This document shows, piece by piece, positions 11,835 to 42,940 of a stretch of DNA of 64,000 bases. Position 1 is the stretch's first letter. Each line of letters starts with the position of its first letter. The DNA lies in assembly GCA_949128115.1 (NCBI GenBank), contig OX421964.1:49516601-49580600 (forward strand), in the 5' to 3' direction. Source of the stretch: Anaspis maculata (taxonomy: Eukaryota; Arthropoda; Insecta; Coleoptera; Scraptiidae). The position numbers were made by a program, and so were the translations under genes. Under the pieces are notes generated by a model. The model worked only from the letters and a program-made list of their open reading frames with translations, ran no database searches and was not told the DNA's origin.

Positions 11835-12952
11835 GTGATACAAACATTAGGTATATTTAGTTGGTATTCCATACTCCTCCAAGTATCGCAAAAAAAACTC
11901 ATGATGGTACTCAGTAGAACTGTTCCTCCAAGGGCGTTACCAGAGTCACCATATTGCCTTTAGGGCCTTACATTCTACCTTAGAACGCCAAATAATATAA
12001 AAATGCTGATTTTTTATTCTTGTTGCATCAACTTATCATGTTGGATAGTTGGAAGGAGTATAATTTAGATATTTTTGAGGATTCTGGATTAATTGACAGC
12101 TAATCTGACTCAACTGGACCACCAGAAAGGCGTAACGCCGCTCTTATTCTGTGTTCAAGTGGTGTAAAAGAAGAGTTTTAGTCAAGTCTCCTGAAGCGAA
12201 ATCCAATGTATCATTTTTCCGAGCATTGAAACTCGGAACTTTATCGCTTAGTAGCTTGGCTGAATTGCGGTACAAGGCATTTAACCAACCAAAAGTAGAA
12301 ATTAATGCTCTTCTTGCAGTTTAGTGGTGGTATTTGATGTATAATCTTCTCTGTAGCACGAGCATAGGTACACACTAAAAGTTTAGGTGAATAATGTGAA
12401 CTTTATAAAAACATGAAAGTACCTATTCACAAAATTTCCATTATAATAAAGTAGGTACCTATTTTTAATGCACTTCTTGGTCTTCGACTTCCACACTGGA
12501 TATCAGTGGAACTTCTTTCATGAAAATCAAAGCTAGCAGACAGGGAAAAAATGCCAAAATAATATGCAACTGGTTGTGGCTGGTTTGAATTGTAGCAGTT
12601 CCCCTTGGAGTCCTTGCACCCACCACAGCATTGAGTGCAAGACATCTTATTCTGCTCCTTTACAAGAGCACCTGCTACTTGCTTTGACGTACATTATTCA
12701 TCAAGTTCATTGACTGACTACTGACTCCCATATAGGTGGCAAATCTGTCCATGGCGGTGTCCACAGGCGTGATCCCTGGTCCACAGTGCTGTCGTCTACT
12801 CCCAACCCCAGTTAAAGGGAGGGGCACGGGATGTTGGGGTTCACGTCATCGGCTTGACCACAGATGTTGCCAGCCTGGAACATTGCCCGAAAAATGTGTT
12901 GACGCAGTGCAGACTGAGTCTGTGGTAACTTAAGGGTTTTTATTTTTGTCAC
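11835..12952. other. No established gene; contains a Cys-rich short frame
   Basis: No repeat partner for this stretch was noticed elsewhere in the window. On the minus strand from 12645 a short frame starts MSCTQCCGGCKDSKGNC (6 Cys in 17 residues) after an A-rich context and then loses Cys content. This could be a metallothionein-like first exon or chance. Confidence 0.35.
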
Positions 12953-14109
12953 CAAAGCTGTTCCGAGTACAACGAAAAAGTACTCGAGTACTGAATACAA
13001 GTACTCTCGTATATAAGTACTCAAGTCCCAAGTACAAGTATCGAGTCGCTGTACTCAAGTACTCAATGAGTACAAAGTACCGCGAGTACATGTTAGTTAC
13101 GAAATGTTGGGAGTAACGGTGGAGAAATGGGGCTATCAAGACTCAAAGGCGAATTTAGAATCACTAATGCAAAACTAAGTACTGGCCGGCCTATTTATTG
13201 CCTTCATTAAATACCTATTGATATTTGCCTCATGTTCGTGTTACCAATACAATATAAAAATTGCTAACAAGGCTGGCTAGTATCTTATTTTGCTTTGCAG
13301 TAGCTTCATTTTCGAATTCTCTTTTTGAGAAATCTTGGTAGGTGGTTCCTTTGTTTGTAGGAAAACTTAGTTCCAGTATCACGCAAAGAAACAAAATAAT
13401 TATCTAGCTCTGAGCCCACGCGAAGGGTGGAAGAGAAAGCTCAAGCTTAAGTTACCTACCCACCTACCTTGATGCTTTGCTACTTTGCTCCTTCCTGCTG
13501 AAGTGCTGAACTTTGGGAACTTTGGATGCTGCCACTCACTGGCTGATGATGACTGACTTGAGTCTTGAGTCTGTGGTGCAGCGTGGCGCGTTGCCGTGAT
13601 TTGACAAGTCTGATAGCTTGCATAGAAATGTACTCGTTGCGTAAGACAATGTATTCGAGTACAAAGAAAAGTACTCGAGTACAAAGAAAAGTACTCGAGT
13701 ACAAAGAAAAGTACTCGAGTACTTTCAAAGTACTCGAGTACACGTCAAGTACAAGTATAAGTACATTCGAAATAAAGTACTTGGTGTTGTGTAAATATTA
13801 AATAACATAGCCATGTAGGCAACCAGGCTTACACTAGTGTACGTGCAGTTGCACATAAATATTATACCGGTACGCGCAGTCTCCACGCGCAAGTGGACAC
13901 AGCCCTCGGAAGTAGGTGTACTGTATGGTATGAATAAAGGCACTTACTATGCAACACTCTCAAAGTACAGTTGTGTTATTTCCCTGTCCCACAAGTTAAC
14001 AAATAAGAAATAAACAAGAAATACAACACTTGGGACTGAGTACCAAGTACACTGAAAGTACATGGAGTACAGTGTTTGAGTACTTGTACTCGAGTACCGC
14101 ACAGCTCTG
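12953..14109. mobile_element. Non-autonomous hAT element with GTACTCGAGTAC motif arrays
   Basis: TTTGTCAC at 12945-12952 and 14110-14117 is a perfect 8-bp duplication. The ends are CAAAGCTGTTCCGAGTAC and, inverted, CAGAGCTGTGCGGTACTCG, a hAT-type terminus. Dense GTACT/CGAGTAC motifs fill the first 150 bp, the last 90 bp and an internal block at 13651-13760. No transposase frame is visible, so it depends on a partner. The internal block may mark a second nested copy. Confidence 0.8.
13651..13741. repeat. 20-bp tandem repeat of GTACTCGAGTACAAAGAAAA
   Basis: Units start at 13651, 13671 and 13691, with a partial unit at 13711. Each has the 12-bp palindrome GTACTCGAGTAC at its core (first unit GTATTCGAGTAC). 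It lies inside the hAT element. Confidence 0.9.
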
Positions 14110-14649
14110 TTTGTCACAAATACTTCCGTGCTTCGTTCCAAGTCCCTGCTTTTGTTCGCGCCATATAGGAAAGCCACGAAGTTTTCTAGGACGCTGAATG
14201 TAGCATCGGTAATGAAAGGGGTGAAAAATGACAAAGAAAGCGTCAGTACTATCTGTAAAGCTCTTCCACACTTTCACTGTCGACTTCCTTTCTTTTCTCA
14301 TGAAAGATAAGACGGTATCACAATTCACAACCGGTAAACGCATGGAATTCTCGTAATGCAGTGGTCTTCTCATCTCCAAAACTCTCATGGCAGGCAATCT
14401 GGTGTAAGTACTGTTATATACCGCTTTGTATGGCCTGATGTGCCAAACAGGATCCAAAGATCAGTCCAAGATGTTTTTATCCGAAACAATAGGACACTGA
14501 AAGCACTACAACTTCGAAATGAACAGTGCAGATGAGGATCGACTGAGTGCCATGTACAGTCATATCTTTTGGGTGAGCCGTAATTCTACTATCAGCCTCC
14601 TCTGCCACAGCACAAGGAAACCCTGCAAGAGATGTCCAACCGTTTTCAG
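14110..14649. other. No gene recognised
   Basis: A 153-codon minus-strand frame (14457-13996) crosses the hAT end and its target duplication, so it is not conserved as a unit. No known domain was seen in it. Confidence 0.4.
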
Positions 14650-14865
14650 CCGATCCGCCGATCCAATGGCTCTCATCGATTCCGGATTACTACCCAAACA
14701 ATGAGACGCCCCGACCGAAAATTAATTTAGTTTCACTTGAGACCTACCTAATCAAAAGGCATTTTCTTTTTTAGACCATTTGGATCCAGAATAACGCGGT
14801 GCTACGATCTCCCACGTTGGTCCAATCAAGTATCAAGTCAATGTTGAAAGGGTCTTATGCTCACT
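14650..14865 (-). repeat. Partial copy of the TAGTGCGGTCGGTA-type element
   Basis: CTCATCGATTCCGGATTACT, then ACAATGAGACGCCC and CCCACGTTGGTCCAATCAAG, match 19755-19915 in the same orientation and 11540-11740 inverted. The terminal part is missing. Confidence 0.7.
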
Positions 14866-15729
14866 TTCGATGAGATGGAAAGAAATGCCTACAGCAAGCG
14901 CGCGCATACTGCACCGTCGTCAGCCGCCTCTCCGCTTTCTTCTCTCAAAAAGCCCAAACAAAAGACAAAATTCTGTTAGCCCGTTTGTGTTTTCTTACGG
15001 CAAAAACGTATGCAACATTTAGGACCCATTTCTGTTTCAATTTTACCAGTTTGCCGTGCTGCTGATGCACGAAATTCAAGGTTATGTTTATAAAATGTCA
15101 CTTCCACTTCACTTCTGGGCTTCTGGCTGAGGTGATTCTGTAATTTCGTCTGATTTCGTCATAAGATTATGTTGCTACAACATTATGTAGCCTCTGTTGT
15201 GCTGGCTATAACATAATGCTGTCGTCTGGCTGCTGCATCTTTGCTGCAAGTGTCCATATATCACATTCGGCGGTGATGATGCAAGTCCTTCCTTGCGGTA
15301 TGATATGAACACTCACAACACTCTGAATTGAAAAATGGAAGGATTGCTCTACCCTCGGTATATGTGGTTGCCTCGTAATGGGAACTGCAGATTACCTAGC
15401 AAAATGCTAATATGTGCCGCTCCTAAAAAGTACAAAAATATTGCCAATATTTTCTATTACGAGCTTCAACTTTGACTACTGTTTGGCTCCTACTCAAATG
15501 ATATTGATGCGACTATATTGATGCGAACATTTGGAACAGTAGATATGTTGGAAATTTGTTTTCCAGTCGGGCTTGTTAGAACGATTAGAGCATGAAATTA
15601 CCATGCAAGGTCCTTCTGCAGTGTGGGAGTAGAGAGCAAATTGCTTTTCTAAGCAAATCTCTTTCTGATTTGGCATAACCTTAAAAACATATGTCAAAAC
15701 ACAACACACAGACAGAGCACGGTGCAACG
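14866..15729. other. No gene seen
   Basis: Only short frames. A stretch near 15135-15160 (GATTCTGTAATTTCGTC) recurs inverted next to the repeat end at about 20175-20190. Confidence 0.45.
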
Positions 15730-16030
15730 TGCGCGTACGCTTCTTTCTATGACGTCAGAGGGGGCGTGTAAATAGGAAAGGTGGATTGTACGACCAATTT
15801 GGTGATTTTTACAAAATTTGGGCGCGATTTTGGAAAAAAACCTGTGCAGCGCCCCCTGTCGATTTTTTTTCTGGCTCATCGGATAAAATAAGTGCGATTT
15901 ATAACTCGATTTTAATTTTAGTCGCAATTTTAATCGCAATTTTGACGAAGTTGAAAGATACGATTTCCTCTATACCTTTTATAACCCGATTTTAATCGCA
16001 AGACGCAATCGCAACGATTTTAAGGTTAAA
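15730..16030. repeat. Dispersed repeat related to 19.4-20.1 kb
   Basis: TGTGCAGCGCCCCCTGTCGA and CTGGCTCATCGGAT match 20030-20075 in the same orientation. GCGATTTATAACTCGATTTT and AGTCGCAATTTTAATCGC recur inverted at 19490-19580. The two stretches form outer arms around 16.03-19.44 kb. Confidence 0.7.
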
Positions 16031-16680
16031 GGGGACGATAAAATAATGTGTTTCTGAGACGCGAGATGGCGCGGAAACTATTAACATTCTCAAAATTCAC
16101 TCGATAGACCGATTTTGAAAATTCAAACGTTATTATTTTAAAAATATATAACCATTTGATGCTGTAGTCAAAAATTTCAATTTTTGTATTTTTCGGAAAA
16201 ATTTTTTTGATTTTCTCAAATTTTCGAAAAAAATTTAGAAAATCTAAGGTAGTCATTTTATTCTGTGGTGAATATTGTATATTGACTTTTTTTCAAAATT
16301 TAAATATCATGAATAGTATTGACCGAAATCAATGTTGAATATTTCCCTTTGAAGTTCACTGCGTGCCGCCGCCTGCAAGCCCGAGCGCTTCCCGTCCGGT
16401 ATCATCATACAATATTTATCGTCCGCAAAAAATAAGACCTCTGTCGTAATTGCAGAGTTAATGCCTGGACTGTATCTTCAGTCCCGTAGAAAATCCCAAC
16501 AGTGTAACAAGCAACTGGGCAATACCTAATTGGTTACTTTTCTAATTTCAATTATTAATGGCTTCGTCACTCGATATCAATGGAATATACTCCAGAAATA
16601 AATAAATAAGATGAGTGAAAAATTACTATAAAGAAAAAATGTGCAGTAGGAGGCTTTATTTTGTTTTATGCACAAAAGGT
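16031..16680. other. Intergenic, AT-rich, no gene
   Basis: The junction GATTTTAAGGTTAAAGGGGA (16017-16036) recurs inverted at about 18823-18842, so this stretch is probably part of the outer inverted repeat. The rest is low-complexity A/T. Confidence 0.45.
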
Positions 16681-17732
16681 ATACAGGATGTCCCAGAAGA
16701 AGTGTTACAAAACTCACAGGGAGATAGAAAATTGAAAAATAAGGGGACTTTCCTTGGTTCACATACCCCCGCAAACGCATAATAACGGAGATACAGGCCT
16801 TCGGAATTGTTTTTTAAAAACAGTTTTTCTTGCATAACTTTTGAATCGGTTTTACTCAACTTTGAACGAAAGTTCACCAAAACAGGTCTCTATTGAACTA
16901 TAGTAACGCATTTCATAAAACATTTTTAGGGGCGAAGATAATAGCCCCTATTCCCCCTACAATAGCCCTCCCCCTTTTCCCTCTATTTTTGACTTCCCCA
17001 AATATTTTTGGGAATTGTTTCAATTTTTGAATTCTACGTTCAATTCAAACAAAGAAGTTACTCCCGCAAAATTTTGATTAGAGACTTCGTTTCGAGATAT
17101 CTGGGAGATATCTGGGATTGAAACATTGGAAAACATCTCGAAATCGCAACTTTCCTGGGCCTAAAAATTAAAATTCAAAAAAACTCATGATTCGTCAGCT
17201 GGAATAAGTTTTCTGGGTGTTTTAAGTTGATAAACCACCTTTTTCGCTGAGAAACATGGAATTCTTCAGAAAAAAACAATTTGGGCCCTAGAAAGTGGCA
17301 ATTTCGAGATGTTTTCCAATGTTTCAAACCCAAATATCTTGAAAATGAAGCATCAAATCAAAATTTTGCATAAGTAACTTTTTTCGTAAATTGAACGCAG
17401 AATTCAAAAATTTAAACCGTTGTCAAAAATATTCAGCGGGGGTTGAAAATAGGGAGGAAAATAGGACTATCATCTTCGCCCCTGAAAATGTCTGATGAAA
17501 TTCGTTATCATTGTTCAATGAACACTTGTCTTAGTAAACCTTGGTTTGAATTTGAATAAGATCGGATGAACGGTTCAAAAGTTATGCAAAAAAAAACTGT
17601 TTTCAAAAAACAACTTTGAAGGCCTGTATCTCCGTTAATATGCGTTTGCAAGGGTATGTTTATTGACAAAAGTCCCCTTATTTCTCAATTTTCCCTGTGA
17701 GTTTTATAACACTAATTCCGGGACACCCTGTA
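16681..17732. mobile_element. Foldback element with TATACAGGRTGTCCC ends
   Basis: The left end ATACAGGATGTCCCAG faces the right end CGGGACACCCTGTAT. The arms (about 16681-17180 and 17275-17732) share GGAGATACAGGCCTTC, CATAACTTTTGAATCGG-type and CATCTCGAAATCGC blocks. The loop is roughly 100 nt. No coding sequence. Confidence 0.85.
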
Positions 17733-18100
17733 TAACGGAGATGGAAAACTATACATAATTATTATTGGACTGACAAAATAAAAAAAAAATTGACTGACTG
17801 CGAGCTTGTAGGAGCATGCCCATTTGGGAAACTTGAAATGCCATGGCTTTTTTCCCATCAACTGTTCTTACTGGCCACTTTTCGACACTCAAACGCGTAT
17901 CGTACTACGATACGTAATACGGTACGTAATAGGAATTTTATACGGAACGAGTGCATTCTAATGGAACAATTTCATCAAATAAGCTGAGGTCATTCACGAA
18001 GATAACCACACAGACAGCCAGGCACACAAACAAACAGACAGATATTCACACAGGAGTCAAACGGACGGACAGACAGACAGACATACTTCAGACGGAGTAG

Positions 18101-18134
<34 letters not shown>

Positions 18135-18530
18135 TCTTCGCAGTTTTGCTATTCACTTCCAATGTATACATATAGTTTTAAATACATTTGAGAAGCCTCT
18201 TGTTTTGAAATTGCGAAATGATTTCACAATGTTTGTCCCTTTGTAATTGGATGTAAATATCGAGTATCAGTATCTCAGTGATCACGTGAGATAAATAATC
18301 AGCTTGAAAAAAATTACAATTCCAAAAATCGTAGCAACGAAATAAATCGGCGTAGTACCACGATGTCACAAATCTTTACTACTGCTATTTACATCGCCTA
18401 TTTCTCAGAAAACATCATAACACCATGTGTGCAGAAAGTTATCACTACCTATATCGTAAATGACTCATCGCGGAGAACAGCTGCAGCGAGCGGCAAATAA
18501 CAAAGAGAGATTTTCAAAATGTGTTTCGGA
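17733..18530. other. Intergenic with microsatellites
   Basis: Near 17895-17945 are TACG-rich repeats (CGTACTACGATACG). From 18005 to 18083 there is ACAG/GACA repeat. No gene was recognised. Confidence 0.5.
18101..18133. repeat. AGT microsatellite
   Basis: About eleven consecutive AGT units. Confidence 0.95.
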
Positions 18531-19213
18531 GGGCACCATTTGTGGTGAAGAAATTCTAAAAACGGATTGATGTTTGATATTTTTAGTACTTCAAAATGAC
18601 TACCTGCGATTTTCAAAAAAATCAAAACTAATTTGTGAAATTGAAAAAAAAAATTGAAAAAATTTTTGGAATTTTTTTTTTGACTAATGCATCAAATAGA
18701 TTCAAAATCTGAGTATAACTTTTTTTTCAGATCTGAAATCGGACTGATAGTTCTCTCAAAAACATTTTATTACTTTTGATGTATTTCCTCTCTGTCGCAC
18801 ACTTGGTACTCAATTTCAGTCCCCTTTAGCCTTAAGGATTTTAAGAAGTTGGCCAATATCCAACTCTTGCGATCCGATCCTTACAATCGACCAATGAAAA
18901 TCAAGGTAATATCAAGATTGGCGAAAATGAGCACAGTGCGTGCTTTCCACCTAGCCCCAAGTTCGGTACACCTGCCATTTACGCATGTGCGGGTGCCAAA
19001 CGGTGCTTTCCATCTACGTGTTCCTACTCGGTTCTGTGCCGTTCATTGGCTCACCTAAAATTTTGTGCCACACCATGGAACATGTGCCGTCTGGTGGTAT
19101 TTGTACCGTCTAGGTCATAGACGTCTAGGTGGAAATCACCCAGTAGTCTTCTTGATTAGCATTGTATGTTAGGGGATTTTCTGGGAACTTTTAGCGACAA
19201 TCTGAGAGGTGAG
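18531..19213. other. Right arm of outer inverted repeat plus unassigned sequence
   Basis: 18530-18850 has T/A-rich blocks that partly mirror 16030-16270, ending at CCCCTTTAGCCTTAAGG. 18850-19213 shows nothing recognisable. Confidence 0.4.
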
Positions 19214-19412
19214 CAGTGGCAGAACTAGGGGAAGGTCAGCCGGGTACCCGCACCCACCTATACAAATATTTGACCGCAACGACGCCTTTTCAACCTGTAC
19301 AATTCACACGAACATACATTGATTATGCTCATTTTCCCGAAAAATGTTCATTTGTGGCGTCTTCTTGGTCTATAAGGTACCTGCCTGTTCAAATGTGCTA
19401 GTTACGCCACTG
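19214..19412. mobile_element. Small hAT-like MITE, 199 bp
   Basis: The ends are CAGTGGCAGAACTAG and, inverted, CAGTGGCGTAACTAG. Such CAGTGGCG termini are common in hAT MITEs. No 8-bp duplication could be found, so the boundaries are tentative. Confidence 0.5.
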
Positions 19413-19439
19413 CACTGCATCCTAGGTTTTCTCCCTCCA

Positions 19440-20168
19440 TCGTTCTTTGCTTCCGACCGATACGATCGTTGCGAATGTTGCGATCGAGTTATAAATTGGT
19501 GAGGTGAATATGCTTACGATCGATCCGACTAAAATTGCGATTAAAATTGCGACTAAAATTAAAATCGAGTTATAAATCGCACTTTACTTGAAATGGTTTC
19601 AAAAAGCCTTATGCCAAGTTTCATTCCATTTACCAAAAATGCAATATCATTCAACGTACCGACCGCACTAACTAAAAACATACATTGAAATAAGCGAATA
19701 AGTACCTGTTCCAGAGTCTGCATTGTCTGCAATTTTAACAAATCCACCTCTCGTTTCCCTCATCGATTCCGGATTACTTCCAAACAACAAGACGCCATCG
19801 AAATGCCCGGAAAATAAATCGGTTTTGCTTGAGACTTTTAACCACAATGCTTTTTTACCATTCAAGTCTAGAATAACAGTTCTACGACCTCCACGTTGGT
19901 CTAGTCAAGTCAGTGTTGCTGTCAATCGATTTGGCATCCTCAAAATACAAAGAAATGATGTTTTTCCGGTAATTGTACGATAATTTGATGATTTTTTCAA
20001 AATTCGGGCGCCATTTTTAAAAAAAGGGGCTGTACAGCGCCCCCTATCGATTTTTTTTTCTGGCTCAACGGATGAAATTACTTGAAATGACCTCAAAAAA
20101 ACGATGTGCCAAGTTTCATTCCATTAACCAAAAGTGCAGTATCATTCAGCGTACCGACCGCACTATAA
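19440..20168 (-). repeat. TAGTGCGGTCGGTA-type elements, two overlapping or tandem copies
   Basis: Minus-strand termini AGTGCGGTCGGTACG lie at about 19672 and 20168, each followed by an ATGAAACTTGGCA block. The copy from 20168 down to 19740 is the uninterrupted reference for the one split at 10.2-11.8 kb. The 19672-19440 copy passes into the AACTCGATTTTAATTTTAG stretch shared with 15.9 kb. Confidence 0.7.
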
Positions 20169-20427
20169 TGTTATGACGAAATTACAGAATCCCCCATTGC
20201 ATTAGTACGACAAACAATGGTACGACTGGCGGGGGCGGCTTTACAGAACTTCGTATAGGGTTGCTAGATTATCGACAGCTTTGGCTGTACAAGGGTTACG
20301 CAATCATCCGTTGCTAAGGGCCGATGGGAGGGGCTAAAATTCAGCTATGTGTCAAAATTTATCATGAGCGGAGAGAAAAGGAAATTTGCGGGGTCCGGTG
20401 CTGTTGCTTGATGTCCGCAACCGAACA

Positions 20428-20585
20428 TACGATCGCACGCAAAATAAACGGAGACAGTGTTTCGCGCGGAGTGTACCGATTTACTGAATTTTGGCTTGGT
20501 GTCACAGTGACAAGAAGGCTTAAATTCATTAAATCAGTACACTCCGCGCGAAACACTGTCTCCGTTTATTTTGCGCGCGATCGTA
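20428..20585. repeat. Long hairpin, arms about 64 bp, loop about 29 nt
   Basis: GGAGACAGTGTTTCGCGCGG (20450-20469) recurs inverted at about 20543-20562. The match runs about 64 bp with three or four mismatches. The loop holds a perfect TGTCACAGTGACA palindrome. The arm core GCGCGGAGTGTA also occurs at the centre of the 35.5-kb foldback. Confidence 0.9.
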
Positions 20586-20661
20586 CATGAAAATTTCATT
20601 CATATAGCAGCATAAAAGACGTGTTTTGAAACTCATCGGGCAAGTCATATCCACCTCTCAC

Positions 20662-22266
20662 CAGTGGCGGCTCGTGGTGTGAGTACTAGGTGAAGCAGCT
20701 TAGTCAGGAATTGAAGTAAAAAACGGGCTCGCGAGCGAAGCAAGCAGCGCCGCAGGCGAAAATTTTTCGAGAATAATAATAATAATGTTGATAATAATAC
20801 ACATTTTCAATCATTGCTATTAACATGGAAAATGACATCAATTGAATTATTATCTAAAAAATGAAAGGTCGAAAATTAAAGAAAAAACAAAGAAGGAAAA
20901 AAAAACTTTCAAGATAATATTTTCCAATAATTTGAAATGTTACCTTGTAAAAACTTTGAGTTTTTTTTGGTATCTACAACAAGCTCGGAATTAAGACACG
21001 CAAAAAGAATTTTAGAAAAAATTTATAGAATGTATTACAAATAAAACTTACATTGTCGTTGTTCTGCTTGAGTCTAAATACTTTATACCTTAAATACAAG
21101 ATCAATTCTACTGTTCTTTAAACTGGCAAACTTATTAATGATGTCTTCGAAAAATGGCTGTGTACTGATCAGCTCGTTGAGTAGTTCTTTTTCAATGGAA
21201 ATTGTTGCTAAACTGGAAAGTCTCTCTTCTGTCATTGTATTTCGCAAATAGGTTTTGATCCGTTTCAAGCAAGAAAAACTTCTTTCGACTGACACACTGG
21301 TGGACGGAATGGTAATTATCAAACACAACAGTTTATATGATTCTTTAAAGATGTTTCTGTTTTCGAACAAAATTTCCAAAAATGTTGTTGAGTCGATATT
21401 TTTGTACTGCTCATCACAATAAATTAGTTGTAATTCATTTCTCAGTCTCTGGATGTGCACCGCATGTGCTCAGACGATCCTTCGTGTTTATGAAGAGCAC
21501 GGGACACGTTTCCCCAATCGTCGAATCCAGTCTTATTCCATACATTCGATTTTGCACTGATGAGAAGACATGGCACACAAAAAAGTTTGTTCAAATAGAA
21601 ACTGCCACACAACCAGTCAAATTCTGCATACCAAGCTTTCCGAAAACCCCGATTGTACACTTTATCTCGCACTTTCGTAGCTTTCGCCACACTCAGTATA
21701 GGCATAGGTTTTTCACTGCCGAGAAAGTCTTTTTTATCTGAATTGGCCCACCTCGAAAATGCATTTTGCAGGAGGACACAGACCACATCGTAAAAAGGAA
21801 ACATCTCGGAAAAAAACCGAGGAAAAAACTCAAACTGTTCCGGCATATACCTACGTATACATAAACGCCACCGATTGGTGTGCACTCGAGACGCACCGGG
21901 ATATGTTGCGTAGCCGGCGTCTCTCGGCGTCAAGTTGGCCGGCCGACTTGAACAAAAAACATCAGATGCGGGCGCGTTGTCATGGCAACCGACTTGTTTA
22001 CATGAAACAATATTGCGACGCTCGGAAATGCTTCACGTGCGCGGCATTGGCACTAGTAGGCAGGGACGCTGAACATCACGGGGAATAGGAAACTCCCAGT
22101 GGCGTAGGTTTCTAATGCCCCAAAGTAGGGGACAAGAGGATAAATGTATTTTTTTCATATATCGAAACAAATTTAGAAATCGGGATAATTTTTAATTGAA
22201 AAAAAGGCAGTTGGAAATTTTTGGTGAAGCAACACTTCACCTGCGTCACCTGACGAGCCGCCACTG
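20662..22266 (-). mobile_element. hAT transposon, internally deleted, 1605 bp
   Basis: CCTCTCAC at 20654-20661 and 22267-22274 is a perfect 8-bp target duplication. The termini are CAGTGGCGGCTCGT and its exact inverse. The minus strand holds the N- and C-terminal parts of a hAT transposase with the catalytic centre missing, so it cannot mobilise itself. It lies about 590 bp upstream of the FAM76 start codon. Confidence 0.95.
21083..21933 (-). pseudogene. hAT transposase remnant (TTF zinc finger joined to dimerisation domain)
   Basis: The 5' part (21933-21442) has a TTF/ZMYM-type zinc finger: RKAWYAEFDWLCGS, FCVPCLLI, W...GFDDWGN and H..SSEH, which binds DNA in hAT transposases. The 3' part (21460-21083, another frame) is the C-terminal hAT dimerisation domain, with TIPSTSVSVERSFSCLKRIK and LRNTMTEERLSSLA. 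The DDE/RNase-H core between them, normally several hundred residues, is missing, and the join at about 21450 shifts frame. This looks like a simple internal deletion, the usual way non-autonomous hATs arise. Confidence 0.9.
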
Positions 22267-22274
22267 CCTCTCAC

Positions 22275-22857
22275 ACGAATTTGTACACCTAAATCCAAAA
22301 TAAACACGCTCTTGACAGCCAGAGCCCGTTGAGACGGACGCCTATGGCCTTCCGTGATGCCGACAGCTGTCACTCCCTAACTCCGTGAGGCCATTTAGTA
22401 AACAAACGCTCAGCCAGAATGCGGTACCCTTACGCCGGCCGACCGGTCGCGTGATTATTAGGTTCCCTAACTTCGTATGTCGCCGGAGACAGTCCCCCAC
22501 TCTCCCACTCATTCGGTAAAATCTGGCGACAGGCGACACGATTTATCTCTGCTTACGGTACGCCACTGGTAGACCATCAATCATCTTTTAGGGGAATTTA
22601 GGGACTTTCTTTTTTCACTAACGTTCACTGACCGTGGCGCGTGGCGCCACCTGCACGGCAACATTCTCCACGTGAGCTTGAAGTTCTGTTCCTTCCCGTC
22701 TTCGAGCCGAGCTCCGAGCCGAGAGCCGCAGCCGAGAACCCGAGAAGTGAAAAGTCAGTTTCGACTTGGCATTTTTTGCAGACGTTGATTCATTTCGTGA
22801 TTCGTGTTGAAAATTTGCGAAAAGACGTAATAACTAACGTTACAAAATACCGCCAAT
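22275..22857 (+). promoter_or_regulatory. Probable FAM76 promoter and 5' UTR
   Basis: 583 bp between the hAT target duplication and the FAM76 ATG. It is more GC-rich than its surroundings around 22640-22760, fitting a 5' UTR or broad promoter. No TATA box was assigned. There is no direct evidence for the transcription start. Confidence 0.4.
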
Positions 22858-41790
<18,933 letters not shown>

Positions 41791-42940
41791 AACAAGAAAA
41801 ATGGAAAGCTGATTTTTAAAATTTAACAAAAAAAAGTTATCCTGATGGTAAGCATACAATGATTCAAGTTATGTTGAGAATTTGTTTTTGTTGTTATTTC
41901 TAATAATTATTATTGTATAAAGAAAAAACCGGTTCTGTTGTGTAACACTGTAGACATGTTGTGTGACTTAAAAAAATGACATACATTTGAGTTTTCCAAA
42001 GAAAACGGTGAAATTCGGTTTGACAAAATTGACGGCGTTGAAAAATATCACTAGCTTCGAAAGTAGAAGTGGTGATTTTGTATGATTCCTCTACCTAGTA
42101 TTTATTTGTAAAAATATTATCTTACTCGATTAAAAAAACTAATATCGCATCTTCTTTCGGAAAAACTTGAAATTTTTCAGCGCCCCTCAACATTTCTTTC
42201 ATCATCGCCTTCAAAGAAATCTGAGTGGGGCCTATTTCAGGCTGATTAAAATACTCATAAAGCCGGAAAACAAAACTTCTACTTCCTTAATATCTTGATA
42301 ATAATGATAGGTAATAATTATTGCCACTATGACATCAACTTTAATAACGCGATTTAGAGAGCAATTATTCTTTTAGTTGTTTGCATGATGGGATAAGTAC
42401 ATAGAGGGTATTGATTATTATTCGATTTTTGCTTTCGTATCATTCAATATCAAAATTTCAGCCTTTGGTCGACGCGATAAAGACAAACTTTTACTGTTCC
42501 CATTTCTGGGGCCTCGCTCAATTCAGCCGATCAAACAAACACTTTCAATTCGGAATAGATCCGGCTCGACTATTGCAACTGAGTTAGGTATTGGAATCTA
42601 GAGTACTCTGAGATGTTCTAAGCTTTGTATGGTGTTGCTTGGATGGATGGGAAACCTCAAGAAATGGACGTCATCAGTCCGTCAAACGTCAGTTCATTGG
42701 TCATTGGTCGCGTCAAAATGAGCACTCAGGTAATTTGAATTTTGACCAATCGCGTGGTCCGCTTAGTGAGCGCTCATTTCGGTTGAATGCAACCGTTCAT
42801 TGCCATTAGGACAGTGCAGTATTTAAGTAACTTTTCAATTCAAACTTTTTCTTATTTGCCAAAATCTTATTATTACTCCCACTTGGATTCAGTGATAAGA
42901 ACGCTTTTTAAGTTGAAATAGCTGAGATTTTTTGGGTCAA
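41791..42940 (+). other. FAM76 3' UTR and/or intergenic
   Basis: Unassigned. Possible weak poly(A) signal TATAAA at 41926-41931. The site actually used cannot be told from sequence. Confidence 0.4.

Noticed and set aside
13996..14457. 153-codon minus-strand frame as a gene
   Set aside because: It crosses the hAT boundary and target duplication and shows no recognisable domain.
22092..22580. Second hAT-like element from CAGTGGCGTAGG (22092) to the inverse near 22570
   Set aside because: It would overlap the border of the hAT with the proven duplication at 22266, and no duplication supports it.
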